The notes beneath the pieces were generated by a model, which was not told the origin of the DNA, did not search any database, and saw nothing but the letters and a program-made list of their open reading frames with translations. DNA of 12,463 nt. It comes from Lunasporangiospora selenospora (lineage: Eukaryota > Mortierellomycota > Mortierellomycetes > Mortierellales > Mortierellaceae). The stretch spans positions 1 to 12,463 of the forward strand of contig JAABOA010000671.1 in assembly GCA_015680635.1 (NCBI GenBank). The letters run 5' to 3'. Within the stretch, counting starts at the first letter, position 1. Each line of letters begins with the position of its first letter. The translations under genes were made by a program, and so were the position numbers. Positions 1 to 9,943 of this stretch are shown here, one piece after another.

Positions 1-38
1 ATTTCAGTCCTCATTTTTTTTCTTCCCGTCGTTTTCAG

Positions 39-959
39 TGGATACCCTATTTTCTGACAACAAAACCATCTTCGATTCGTTCATTAGCACCGCGTCTCAT
101 CTGCGGTCGGGTGTACAAGTATCTGAAGACCAAAATGAACTTCTTGTGGTCCAGCGACCTAAAGATCAATACTGTTCATGTTCACGACGTAATTCGCGCT
201 GTATGGCATACAGCCAACTGGTATGTGAGTAGCGATAACTCCCAACCAGGCACTCCTGTCATCTTCAACCTTGCCGACCAGAATAATACAGGTATGAAGA
301 GCTTGCTCACTGGGGATTTCCTCTTATTGCAAAATACGGGAACTGGCTGGCGAGAAACTAAATTTTCTAGCCTTTCTGTCTCTTTTGAAATGTAAAAAGA
401 CCAAGAAGCTATTTGCACACATATTCGGACCATTTTTGGAATCAAGACAGGGTTTGTGGGTGATGCTCTATCTGAATTTTCAAAGGTAAGTGCGGAAGCT
501 TCAAGATAAATGGACTTTAGTTCTTTCCCAGCCCTTTACAACGCTTTCAAAAAGACCATGAGCATGGTACTTTACGAATATGCGTATACACAGAGCTACG
601 TCAATGTACAAGTATGCATGTATCCTTTTTGCTTCTCTGACCACTTTCCTTGTCTTTCGCCTCATTCTTTTTTCTTTCTCTCCCCTTTTTGGATATTGCA
701 GATTGAGGAAGCGACTGAGGACACGAACGACATGCATATGGGACCATGGGCAGAGTTGTTAAAGATGAACCAGATCAAAAACTCACCCCTGACGCCGTTT
801 TTGGACAAAGAGCTACTCTGCAAGAACGCTCTTTCACTTGATGGAACCAAGATCACGGTCTCGACCGGATTCACATATGAGCACCCACAGTTAACAGAGG
901 ACAGTCTTCGGGAGATCATTACGGACTTTCAAGAGATGAACATTTGGCCAAGGGATTGA
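39..959 (+). CDS. NAD-dependent epimerase/dehydratase (extended SDR), 3' partial, 3 visible exons
   Basis: This is the C-terminal part of a Rossmann-fold NAD(P)-dependent epimerase/dehydratase-like protein; substrate unknown, probably cytosolic. The proposed exons are 39-291, 400-485 and 702-959, giving 198 residues to the TGA at 957-959. The first exon follows a pyrimidine tract ending in TTTTCAG at 38, so the earlier exons lie left of the window. Intron 1 (292-399, GTATGA...AAAAG) is phase 1; intron 2 (486-701, GTAAGT...TTGCAG) is phase 0. Family-like blocks, in order, are PRLICGRVYKYL, INTVHVHDVIRAVWH, FNLADQNNTDQEAI, FGIKTGFVGDAL, TEDTNDMHMGPWAEL, NSPLTPFLDKELL, LSLDGTKI and TGFTYEHPQLTEDSLREII. 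These match, from memory, a widespread fungal family of uncharacterised SDR-like proteins. Retaining intron 2 would stop at TAA 507-509, which supports splicing. The family call is firm; the reaction is not known. Confidence 0.85.
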
Positions 960-1710
960 AACCCCCTAATCTTTTATTTGGTCTGGATGACGAGGCGATA
1001 TATGCCACAAAGACAGGTGGCTATATGAGGCCTTTTTCTTTATCTACGAGAATATTCAGGTCAAGCCTTACCTTACGATTTCAAGGCACACACATAAATA
1101 CTCGCACAAACCCACCAAAAAACGATTTAAAAAAAGAGATAAGAGTGATACAATTAAAAGAATCAATCGCTCGAGAGCGCCAGCATTCATTACTCGTATC
1201 GCATGTTACCAAGAAGATTAAAAATAACAGCATTGAAAAAGGCCACCGTCTCACGTCGAGCTCACCATCCATCGTCGATTGTCCTATTCCTCCCAAGGCA
1301 TGACCCTGAATGTTCTCCTTGCACCATTCCCTTTCAAAAAAAAAAACTCTTACACTATGTCTAGCACTTCTATTCTTTTCATCTATGTTAATGGTATGCT
1401 ACCACGCTGCATCCAACGCGATTGGACCTCCTGGAGGACGTCAACGCCGCCTCCGCCATGCCAGGCCATGGCTTATGATAGGCACCAGAGCTGAGGTACA
1501 GCGCTAGCACAGCGTCATACTGCCCCCTTCCTCCTTTCCTTCTAACCGCAAGAACTAGCGTCCAGAGTATACGCAAACCACTCTAAAAACGTTATTCAGT
1601 TTACTGGAATATCCTCTTTGCATTCAACATCCATGCTGCAATAAAAACTCTTGCACAGGGTTAATTCATCATAGCTTCGTAGAGTATGAAGCAAACAGAG
1701 TATTGAATAA

Positions 1711-1751
1711 CTCACTCACTCACTCACTCACTCACTCACTCACTCACTCAC
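1711..1751. repeat. (CTCA)n microsatellite
   Basis: Ten perfect tandem copies of the tetranucleotide CTCA occupy 41 nt with no interruption. The tract starts 19 nt beyond the stop codon of the minus-strand F-box gene, so it probably lies in or just past that gene's 3' UTR, where it would be transcribed as TGAG repeats. Perfect copies suggest a young, length-variable locus. Confidence 0.97.
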
Positions 1752-1754
1752 ATT

Positions 1755-1760
1755 TTTATT
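1755..1760 (-). terminator. Possible poly(A) signal of the F-box gene
   Basis: On the minus strand this reads AATAAA, 10 nt after the TAA stop of the F-box gene. It is unusually close to the stop, so it may not be the signal actually used. Confidence 0.35.
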
Positions 1761-1769
1761 ATTAAACGC

Positions 1770-3577
1770 TTATGGGGTCTCGAGAATTGGAGCGTTTGAC
1801 TCAAAGACGACGTCCCCTCTGTCCATGTCAGCCAGCCACTGCATAATTTCCTGCGAGTTGCTCGAATAAAGAGGTCTGAGATAGAGGCTCTTGAGCTTTG
1901 GCACCATATTGAGCAATGCTTCTAGCACCTCAAACTCCCATCGCACGCCCATCATGTCAGAAAGGGCCAAGGTCTCGAGTTGTTGCATTTTCCCTGTCTC
2001 TCCGCCTAGCTGTTCGATTCCACTACCACCAAGGCTACCCTTGTTAGCCTGATCTCCTATGTTCAAGGCTATATGGAGTTCATTGCAAAATATCACTAAG
2101 GTCTTGAGCTTCGTTAACTGACCCAGCTGGCGGTATACATCACCCCATCGTCGAATACAGGCTTCATTGGGGACAGGTATATCTTTCTCTCGGCGTGGCC
2201 ATCGTGGCATCAGTCTTGCATTGACGCTCTCATCCCGTGAGCTAGAAAGTTGCATACTTAAGGTTTCAAGATCTTTGCAGGCCCAATCGCCCAGGTCACT
2301 ATCATTGTCGTCTCCACTCACAGAAGTCTGTGGTATGAACAGTGCTTCAAGTTTGACCACAAAGTTCTGGATTGTGAAGGTTTTGAGCCTTGACCGGGTT
2401 TGGAGGACTTTTCTCAGGAGAGGTGAAGGGTCTCTTATTTCCACTGATACAGATGAGAAACGCAGATGAGTAAGTGAAGGAAGGAATGGAGGCTCTGAGT
2501 GAGCATGCGTTTCCTGGCTTATGTCACATAGGGCTTTAAGCAGATCAAGACTGTAAAGTTTGCACTCGAGCGTAGTCAACATTTGCATCGGCCCCAACAG
2601 GTTCGTCATTTCACTGATATTTCCCCGACTTGTCCAAAAGACTAGCCGTTCTAGCCGAGGGCAGGACAGAAGTAGGTGCAATGGTGCGTCCGTTGGTTGT
2701 TGGATCGTTCTAAATACCTCTCTAAGGTCGAGGTCAGATAGGTCTGGGCAGAACGCAAGCATAAGCATCCAGTCATCGGGGGTCAGGAGGCGCTTCACCT
2801 TCCATTGCGGAAGATGCGACGAGGATGGAGGATAGGTCGTCATATCTGACATGGAAGAGTCTGCCAAGATCTTTCTGGAAAGAGTTCGAGGTGGAATATC
2901 TAAAGAAGGATAGCGTCTCCGAAGTAGTTCAAAATCGAGTCGGAATATAGTTCCTTGGATCTCCAGTTCCTCCAGCTGCTCAAATAGTGGGAAGAGATCC
3001 TGGACATCGAATTCCCATTTAACTTGTGGACGAGATGGTCCAAGGGACATCCGCCGTAGCCTTGGGAAGAGATGTGCTTGACTGAGTGTGCGAAAGATGG
3101 TGATTCCATAGGTTGGAAAGCGGAGAGGCGTAGCCGGAACTCAAAAAGAGACATCCCAGTCATGGCCAGGATGACAGCCATCCGATCGCAGTGGATCTGG
3201 GGTCGAAGTATGGATGTTCGGGACCAGCTATTTTGTGCAGTGCTGGTCCCACTGGCCCTATCGGTGTCAAGGCTCTTCATATGTTGCAGTCGCTCGTGAC
3301 GCCTAGCTCCTGCTAACAGAATGTCGTTCGAGTGCCATTCGAGTCTTTGGACTCTGCTAAAGCAGCCAGATAGATGTGAATCATCAAAGGAATGAAAACT
3401 GCGGCGAGAACAGAGCGGAAACGAAGGATGGTGCCATTGCCATCGCGAAATTTCGGTCCAGATGAGAGGATGAAGAATCCTATACCAGCTTGAACACACC
3501 TGAAGTGAGGCAAGTAGGGTTGGACCGTCTAGGAACCAACCGATCTGAAGGATCAGTTCTACGGGAATCTTGGTCAT
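1770..3577 (-). CDS. F-box/leucine-rich-repeat type protein, one frame change inside
   Basis: Predicted substrate-recruiting subunit of an SCF ubiquitin ligase. The N-terminal frame starts at ATG 3577; residues 1-50 form an F-box with KIPVELILQIGWFLDGPTLL, VCSSWYRILHPLIW and following residues. That frame stays open to 2900 but stops looking like the family after about residue 145. The C-terminal frame is open from 3140 to TAA at 1770-1772 and carries LRR-like segments: LFPRLRRMSLG, LFPLFEQLEELEIQG, LSDLDLREVF, CPRLERLVFW, LPSLTHLRFSS, KDLETLSMQL, QLTKLKTLVIF, MQQLETLALSD and VPKLKSLYLRPL. Joining the frames needs either one extra base between about 3140 and 3080 (about 602 residues) or removal of a 59-nt GT-AG intron at 3082-3140 with a weak donor GTTCCG (582 residues). 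I favour a one-base frameshift or sequence error, because the family-like C-terminal frame already reads naturally from about 3115. It could therefore be a recent pseudogene. The target is unknown. Confidence 0.72.
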
Positions 3578-3651
3578 GGTGGTCCAACATCAGGAGAGTT
3601 TAATTCAAACAACCGGAGAAGGTTTATTACTTTGTGCCATCAAATTAGCAA
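3578..3651 (-). promoter_or_regulatory. 74-nt spacer between SelO stop and F-box start
   Basis: Only 74 nt separate the SelO stop codon from the F-box start codon on the same strand. The spacer must hold the SelO 3' end and probably the F-box 5' leader. No TATA box was seen, so F-box promoter elements may lie inside the SelO coding region. Confidence 0.5.
3623..3628 (-). terminator. Poly(A) signal of the SelO gene
   Basis: Minus-strand AATAAA, 23 nt after the SelO stop codon. It is a plausible cleavage signal and would end the SelO transcript just before the F-box start. Confidence 0.55.
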
Positions 3652-6284
<2,633 letters not shown>

Positions 6285-6561
6285 GGGGCAGAAGGTGATT
6301 AGTTCGCATCACAGAACGCTCAATTTTTGGTCATTGAACGGTGTGCACCAACCGTTTCTACGCTATTGCATTCAATGTACACAAGCCTTTCTAAAAGAAA
6401 AAGCCCAGTGACTTCATTTTGGCAAGGGCAGTTTTTTTTAGAGATTTCTTGACTCTCTTTTTTTTTCCTTATTTATTTTGATTTCAAAAGATCAGGACTT
6501 CTCGCATCCTTTCCTCCTTCCTCCGCCCCTTTTCATCTATCATCTTTTTTTGCTTTTGACC
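6285..6561. promoter_or_regulatory. Divergent promoter between SelO and RRM genes
   Basis: This 277-nt region separates two start codons pointing away from each other, so it should serve both genes. It holds an inverted repeat at 6337-6356 nearer the SelO side and T-rich and pyrimidine-rich tracts (about 6431-6475 and 6510-6560) that lead into the RRM start. No consensus TATA box was seen for either gene. Confidence 0.7.
6337..6356. repeat. Inverted repeat AACGGT-N8-ACCGTT
   Basis: Six-base perfect arms (AACGGT at 6337-6342, ACCGTT at 6351-6356) flank an 8-nt centre that contains the palindrome GTGCAC. It lies 53 nt upstream of the SelO start and 206 nt upstream of the RRM start. A symmetric site like this could bind a dimeric regulator, but no known factor is assigned. 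Confidence 0.5.
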
Positions 6562-7176
6562 ATGTCGGCTCTTCTCTCATTCACAAAGTCTGCTTTTGCA
6601 GCAATTCCCCGCCGCTCATTCGGCCCCAACACCATTGCCATCCGCACCTATGCCACGAAGAAGATCTTTTTCGGAAACATCCCATGGAAGACTACCGACG
6701 AGGAGCTTAAGGAGTTCCTCGAGCCTTATGGCGAGATTAAAGATTTCTATACCCCCAAAGATCAGTATGGAAACACAAGAGGTTTCGGCTTCTTGGAGGC
6801 CGAGGATGAGATTGCCGACGCTATTATCAAGGATGCGTCTGAAGTTGAGCTGAATGGACGTCGGATGCATTTTGAGATCTCCACCCGACCAGCTGGTGCT
6901 GGTCGTAGTCGCGGAGAGTTCCGTGGCCGCAGGGATGACAACGAAGGCGGTGACAGACAGTTCCGTCGTCGCCGAGATGATTCTGGCAACGATCAGGGCG
7001 ATAGACAGTTCCGCCGTCGCAGAGATGACTCCGAGGGTGGAGACAGACAGTTCCGTCGTCGCCGAGATGATTTCAACAACAATGACGGAGACAGGCAGTT
7101 CCGTCGTCGCCGAGACGACAACGATGAAAGCAGAGACCTTGCTCGTCCTCGTCGTGATGAGAATGATCGCGAGTAA
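6562..7176 (+). CDS. Small RRM RNA-binding protein, probably mitochondrial, with Arg/Asp repeat tail
   Basis: Predicted RNA-binding protein of 204 residues in one exon. The ATG at 6562 is chosen because it is the first in-frame ATG, has A at -3 and starts an S/A/R-rich N-terminus (MSALLSFTKSAFAAIPRRSF and on to about residue 33, ending RTYATKK) typical of a mitochondrial presequence. One RRM covers about 34-108: RNP2 is IFFGNI (35-40) and RNP1 is RGFGFLEA (73-80), with Ala at the last position where an aromatic is usual. The tail (about 111-204) is highly charged, starting with an RGG-like GRSRGEFRGRR, followed by four copies of GDRQFRRRRDD and a final Arg/Asp/Glu-rich end. Its architecture resembles small organellar glycine-rich or RRM proteins acting in RNA processing or stability, but the specific target is unknown. 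It is divergent from the SelO gene, which is also predicted mitochondrial. Confidence 0.9.
   Translation: MSALLSFTKSAFAAIPRRSFGPNTIAIRTYATKKIFFGNIPWKTTDEELKEFLEPYGEIKDFYTPKDQYGNTRGFGFLEAEDEIADAIIKDASEVELNGRRMHFEISTRPAGAGRSRGEFRGRRDDNEGGDRQFRRRRDDSGNDQGDRQFRRRRDDSEGGDRQFRRRRDDFNNNDGDRQFRRRRDDNDESRDLARPRRDENDRE
6949..7119 (+). repeat. Four in-frame repeats coding GDRQFRRRRDD
   Basis: Four 33-nt coding units begin at 6949, 6997, 7039 and 7087, separated by short variable Ser/Asn/Asp/Glu-Gly linkers, so periods are 48, 42 and 48 nt. The DNA is well conserved apart from a few third-position changes (for example CGT/CGC and GAT/GAC), which suggests duplication with selection on the peptide. Confidence 0.9.
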
Positions 7177-8461
7177 GATGTCAGCGGCGGCAGACTACAA
7201 GAGAGACCAAACGACCCTGCGGCTCTTAAAAATGGATTGCCCAGCTGATGAAGACCCTCTCATAATCCTTCCATATTGCTGCTGATCTCTGTCCTATGAA
7301 GGGATCGACGAGAATAATTGTAATTCCTAGCAGTTAGCACTTGTTATATGACCAAAGGATTTCTTTTGGCTTTATTACTTCGACATCATTCTTTATTTTC
7401 CACCCTAGCGCCTTTTTTTTTTCTTTTCCATCAACATTCGACAGCATCACGCACGGTTACATATCTTGACTTTGACATGGATCTTGTACTATACTTTAAC
7501 ATCACTCATTAAAAGACTAGTGTGAACATTTTATCTTGACTAAATGCTTGTCGATGCTGATCTAAGGGGACATTACACCGATAAGTGTTACTAGCACATT
7601 GTATCGAAAAGACTCGACCTCCGCGCAAGCCAAGAAACAGGATTTCATGTCTGGGATAGACATGTCAGGATGTCCAAGGTATAATGTAGACCTAGTGCAA
7701 CAAAACTCATACCAGGATGTTATCCATACCACTGGTCAGGATTTGAGAAGTTCAACGACTCACGCATGTTTAAGGCTCATGACCTCCATGCTGCAATGTG
7801 TTCAATACATTGGCTTGTACCATACACAAACCAGGTGATGCTGCGGACAGAATATTCTGGATGTAAATGAAGTGTCACAGCTGGGGCAAGAAAACAGTTG
7901 GGACGATGAACGAGTTTGTTTGATAACGGAGATGAAGGTAAGAGTACTTGATTCTCTTCCACTTTGTAGGTTGAAAAAAATGGTGTTTGCTGTTTTGTTG
8001 TGAACGCGGCTGGGTTTAGTCGTTATACCTATAATGCGGACAGCTTTCCTCTCAGACAGCCTGGGGAGTCACTGACGCATGCCTCGCTAGAATACTGTGG
8101 GCCTCGGTCAGTAAACAATAGCTTCAGCAGGTAGTGTAAAATGGATAAAAAGGCAGACAAACAGTGCTCCAAAAAATAAACGACCTGGGGTTTGAAATTT
8201 CGCTCCATATCTTGTATTGCATGAAGTAGTGAGGCTAGAAATTCTGATGACATTCAAGACATGTTGTAACTCGGTTAACCACGATTCAAATGCAAAACAA
8301 CCAACAAAAATTTACACGGAGTTGGTACGGCGAATTTTGACCTGAATCAGGTACGGATAGGTTGGGATTTAAGTAGAGAATTACTTGTACCTCGCTTCAC
8401 CAATGGCAAAAGTCCGGGTCATTTATTGGGGGCACTGTTCAACCCGGGCTAAGAGTGCACC
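7177..8461. other. Intergenic region after the RRM gene
   Basis: The first part should be the RRM 3' UTR; no clean AATAAA was seen, but AATAAT occurs near 7312 and T-rich runs lie near 7408-7430. Beyond about 7550 there is no recognised gene. It contains a one-frame open stretch (7566-8003) broken by one TGA, described separately. A 74-codon minus-strand frame at 8253-8029 has no recognised domain. A CCAAT box (8399-8403) lies shortly before the candidate small ORF at 8462. Confidence 0.5.
7566..8003 (+). pseudogene. Possible broken ORF, one internal TGA
   Basis: One reading frame is open from 7566 to 8000 except for a TGA at 7836-7838, and ends at a second TGA at 8001-8003. The first ATG in it is at 7647, giving 63 codons before the break. 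The part after the break reads with mixed, protein-like composition (for example NEVSQLGQENSWDDERVCLI). No domain is recognised and no start precedes the first block. It may be a decayed gene or simply a chance long frame; chance is quite possible. Confidence 0.2.
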
Positions 8462-8658
8462 ATGTTTAGGCTCGAATGTAGTGCAGGCACAGACCAGTTG
8501 CTTGTCAGCCTGAAAATGCGACGACGACAAGGAGTTGCGTGAGCAAATGCAGGCCTATATCCTCTTCCTCCTCTTCCTCCTCTCCTCATATATGTTTGCG
8601 ATATCATCTTACCAATTATTTTTTCAGCTCTCCTCATAACGTGCACTTAACTCGATAG
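8462..8658 (+). CDS. Candidate two-exon small ORF (35 residues)
   Basis: An ATG in a good context (CACC before ATG) opens exon 1, 8462-8538. A strong candidate intron follows at 8539-8627 (89 nt, GTGAGC donor, long pyrimidine tract, TTTTTTCAG acceptor). Exon 2, 8628-8658, ends in TAG. The product starts MFRLECSAGTDQLLVSLKM and continues into a short basic stretch; it matches no family I know. A CCAAT box lies about 60 nt upstream of the ATG. The gene model is inferred from splice signals alone; it could also be the end of a non-coding RNA or chance. Confidence 0.25.
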
Positions 8659-9546
8659 TTATTCTACATGATAAGAATTCTCAGAATTTGCTTGAGGTCT
8701 AGAGTTCCCATGATTAGGTGGTCGAGGGCGAAGGCCAATGTATAATATTAACTCGCTCAGGAGTGCAGGTGTCGAGCAGTATTCTCTCATGCCAGATCGC
8801 CAATTCCAATCACCCGCATTCGAGATAGTGCTTACATATGAAGCTTCATAATAGTACAATCTCTCCAGTTATCCTTGATGCCACTGCTAGTGCCACAAGT
8901 GACGCCAACGCCTGACGGGTTCCACCTTTTTCTTAACCTCTTCTGTGGGTTAGACTAAATATCTACTCGCTTGAAAAGACAAAAATGGTTTTCCAGTTGT
9001 AAAATTGTCTTCTTCTAATATGATTGTATTGTCCCAACACTCACCGTGTCTTTCTTGCCTTTATTTTTCTCTAATTTTCTTTTCCTTTCTTTTCTATTTT
9101 TTTTTAAAAAATGAAACGATATATGGCTCTCAAGGTTGCAAGTAGCAGCTATAAAACACTTAAATAAATAGTCGAACTGCTTGTTCGCAAATGCAAGGAA
9201 GAGTTGCGGTTCGCCACAAAGTGAGTATCCAGCGGCTTCTCAGTTGAGTCGGTCTGGACGGCCATGTCCGATTGAAGATTAACTATGAATACTCAAGGTG
9301 ACAGTTTACATGGTATAGGAATTCTCGGAATGTGATATTTATGTTTTCGTTGCACCATTGAAGTCTGATTTATGATGGATATAGTTAATCACGATTCTTT
9401 ACAAGTAGAGATGCCAAAAGCACTGAGTCGTCTAAAATACAAGTGTTTATAGTATATTGTTTAAGAGAAGGCCATGAACAACAATCTTACTTTCACGGCT
9501 TGAGTAGCTTCAAGAACTGCCAAAGGTATTCAAAATAGCTTAGTAA
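8659..9546. other. Intergenic region, no recognised gene
   Basis: A/T-rich DNA with a long pyrimidine tract (about 9058-9105), a TATAAAA at 9150-9156 and a GTGAGT donor-like site at 9221 after a 10-codon ORF beginning at 9191. These could be the 5' part of a transcript running into the candidate at 9547, but I cannot join them in frame with confidence. Confidence 0.4.
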
Positions 9547-9943
9547 ATGTACTCTCTTATACTTCTCTTTCATTTTTTATCCTTTTTATGCATTGCGAAG
9601 ATCTCGAAAATGTTAGTGCAAACCAATCCTCACCTCCCTGGAAAATATGGTGAGCCTGATTTCGATTTCTAAAGATATTTTGAAGTTACGGGCTGAATGG
9701 TAACTATCTTACAGTTACTAGTAACTAGCAATTGACTTGCTAACTCTTGGACTTAGACCCTTGTCAAGGGCAACAACAAGATCAATGGTCCCTCTCACTG
9801 ATCAATTCCATGGTAGGTTTGGTCCCTCTTCCTACATTTTCTTTGATAATGGGGAGGCGTCTCTTCGTCATTAAATGTCTTACCCTTTTCATGCTGTTTA
9901 GGAGTCAATATTGTCGCACCTTCGATGCGACTGGGAAGGATGA
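9547..9943 (+). CDS. Candidate small secreted protein, 3 exons (66 residues)
   Basis: Proposed exons are 9547-9649, 9757-9812 and 9902-9943. Intron 1 (107 nt) has GTGAGC, a CTAAC branch-like site at 9740-9744 and a TTAG acceptor 12 nt further on. Intron 2 (89 nt) runs GTAGGT to GTTTAG. Residues 1-17 (MYSLILLFHFLSFLCIA) look like a signal peptide, followed by a short polar peptide with two further Cys. If intron 2 is not removed, the frame continues to TAG at 10023-10025 (123 residues). A caution: the hydrophobic start is encoded by a pyrimidine tract that could instead be the 3' end of an upstream intron, with acceptor near 9600. No homologue is recognised. Confidence 0.22.

Larger units (their letters stand above)
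960..1769. other. Intergenic region, convergent 3' flanks
   Basis: This stretch lies between the SDR gene stop and the F-box gene stop, so it should hold two 3' UTRs facing each other. It is A/T-rich with a poly-A run near 1338-1348, an isolated AATAAA at 1640-1645 and the CTCA microsatellite at 1711-1751. A more GC-rich patch lies at 1398-1478. Open frames here are short, lack recognisable domains and are probably chance. Confidence 0.6.

Noticed and set aside
521-611. Possible extra exon inside intron 2 of the SDR gene (ends at a GTATGC donor)
   Set aside because: Its 91-nt length would break the reading frame into the well-matched exon at 702, and joining 485 directly to 702 fits the family.
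3141-3150. Run of five T (minus strand) as a programmed -1 frameshift site in the F-box gene
   Set aside because: Slipping there leads straight to an in-frame TGA (3143-3141), and the heptamer does not fit the X-XXY-YYZ pattern.
6478-6561. N-terminal extension of the RRM protein from a TTG at 6478
   Set aside because: There is no ATG upstream in frame, and the extra residues come from the pyrimidine-rich leader; ATG 6562 gives a typical presequence.
7243-7285. Box C/D snoRNA-like TGATGA and CTGA
   Set aside because: The boxes are too close, the C box lacks the purine, and no terminal stem forms around them.
8029-8253. Minus-strand 74-codon frame containing TDRGPQYSSE, like the D-R-G-x-Q motif of integrases
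   Set aside because: Neighbouring residues and the other frames show no integrase, reverse transcriptase or LTR sequence; a short motif alone is probably chance.
8665-9331. Two similar TACATG...GAATTCTC.GAAT segments (8665-8687 and 9307-9331) as a repeat or transposon ends
   Set aside because: They are direct, imperfect and short, with no target-site duplication or transposase nearby; likely chance in A/T-rich DNA.
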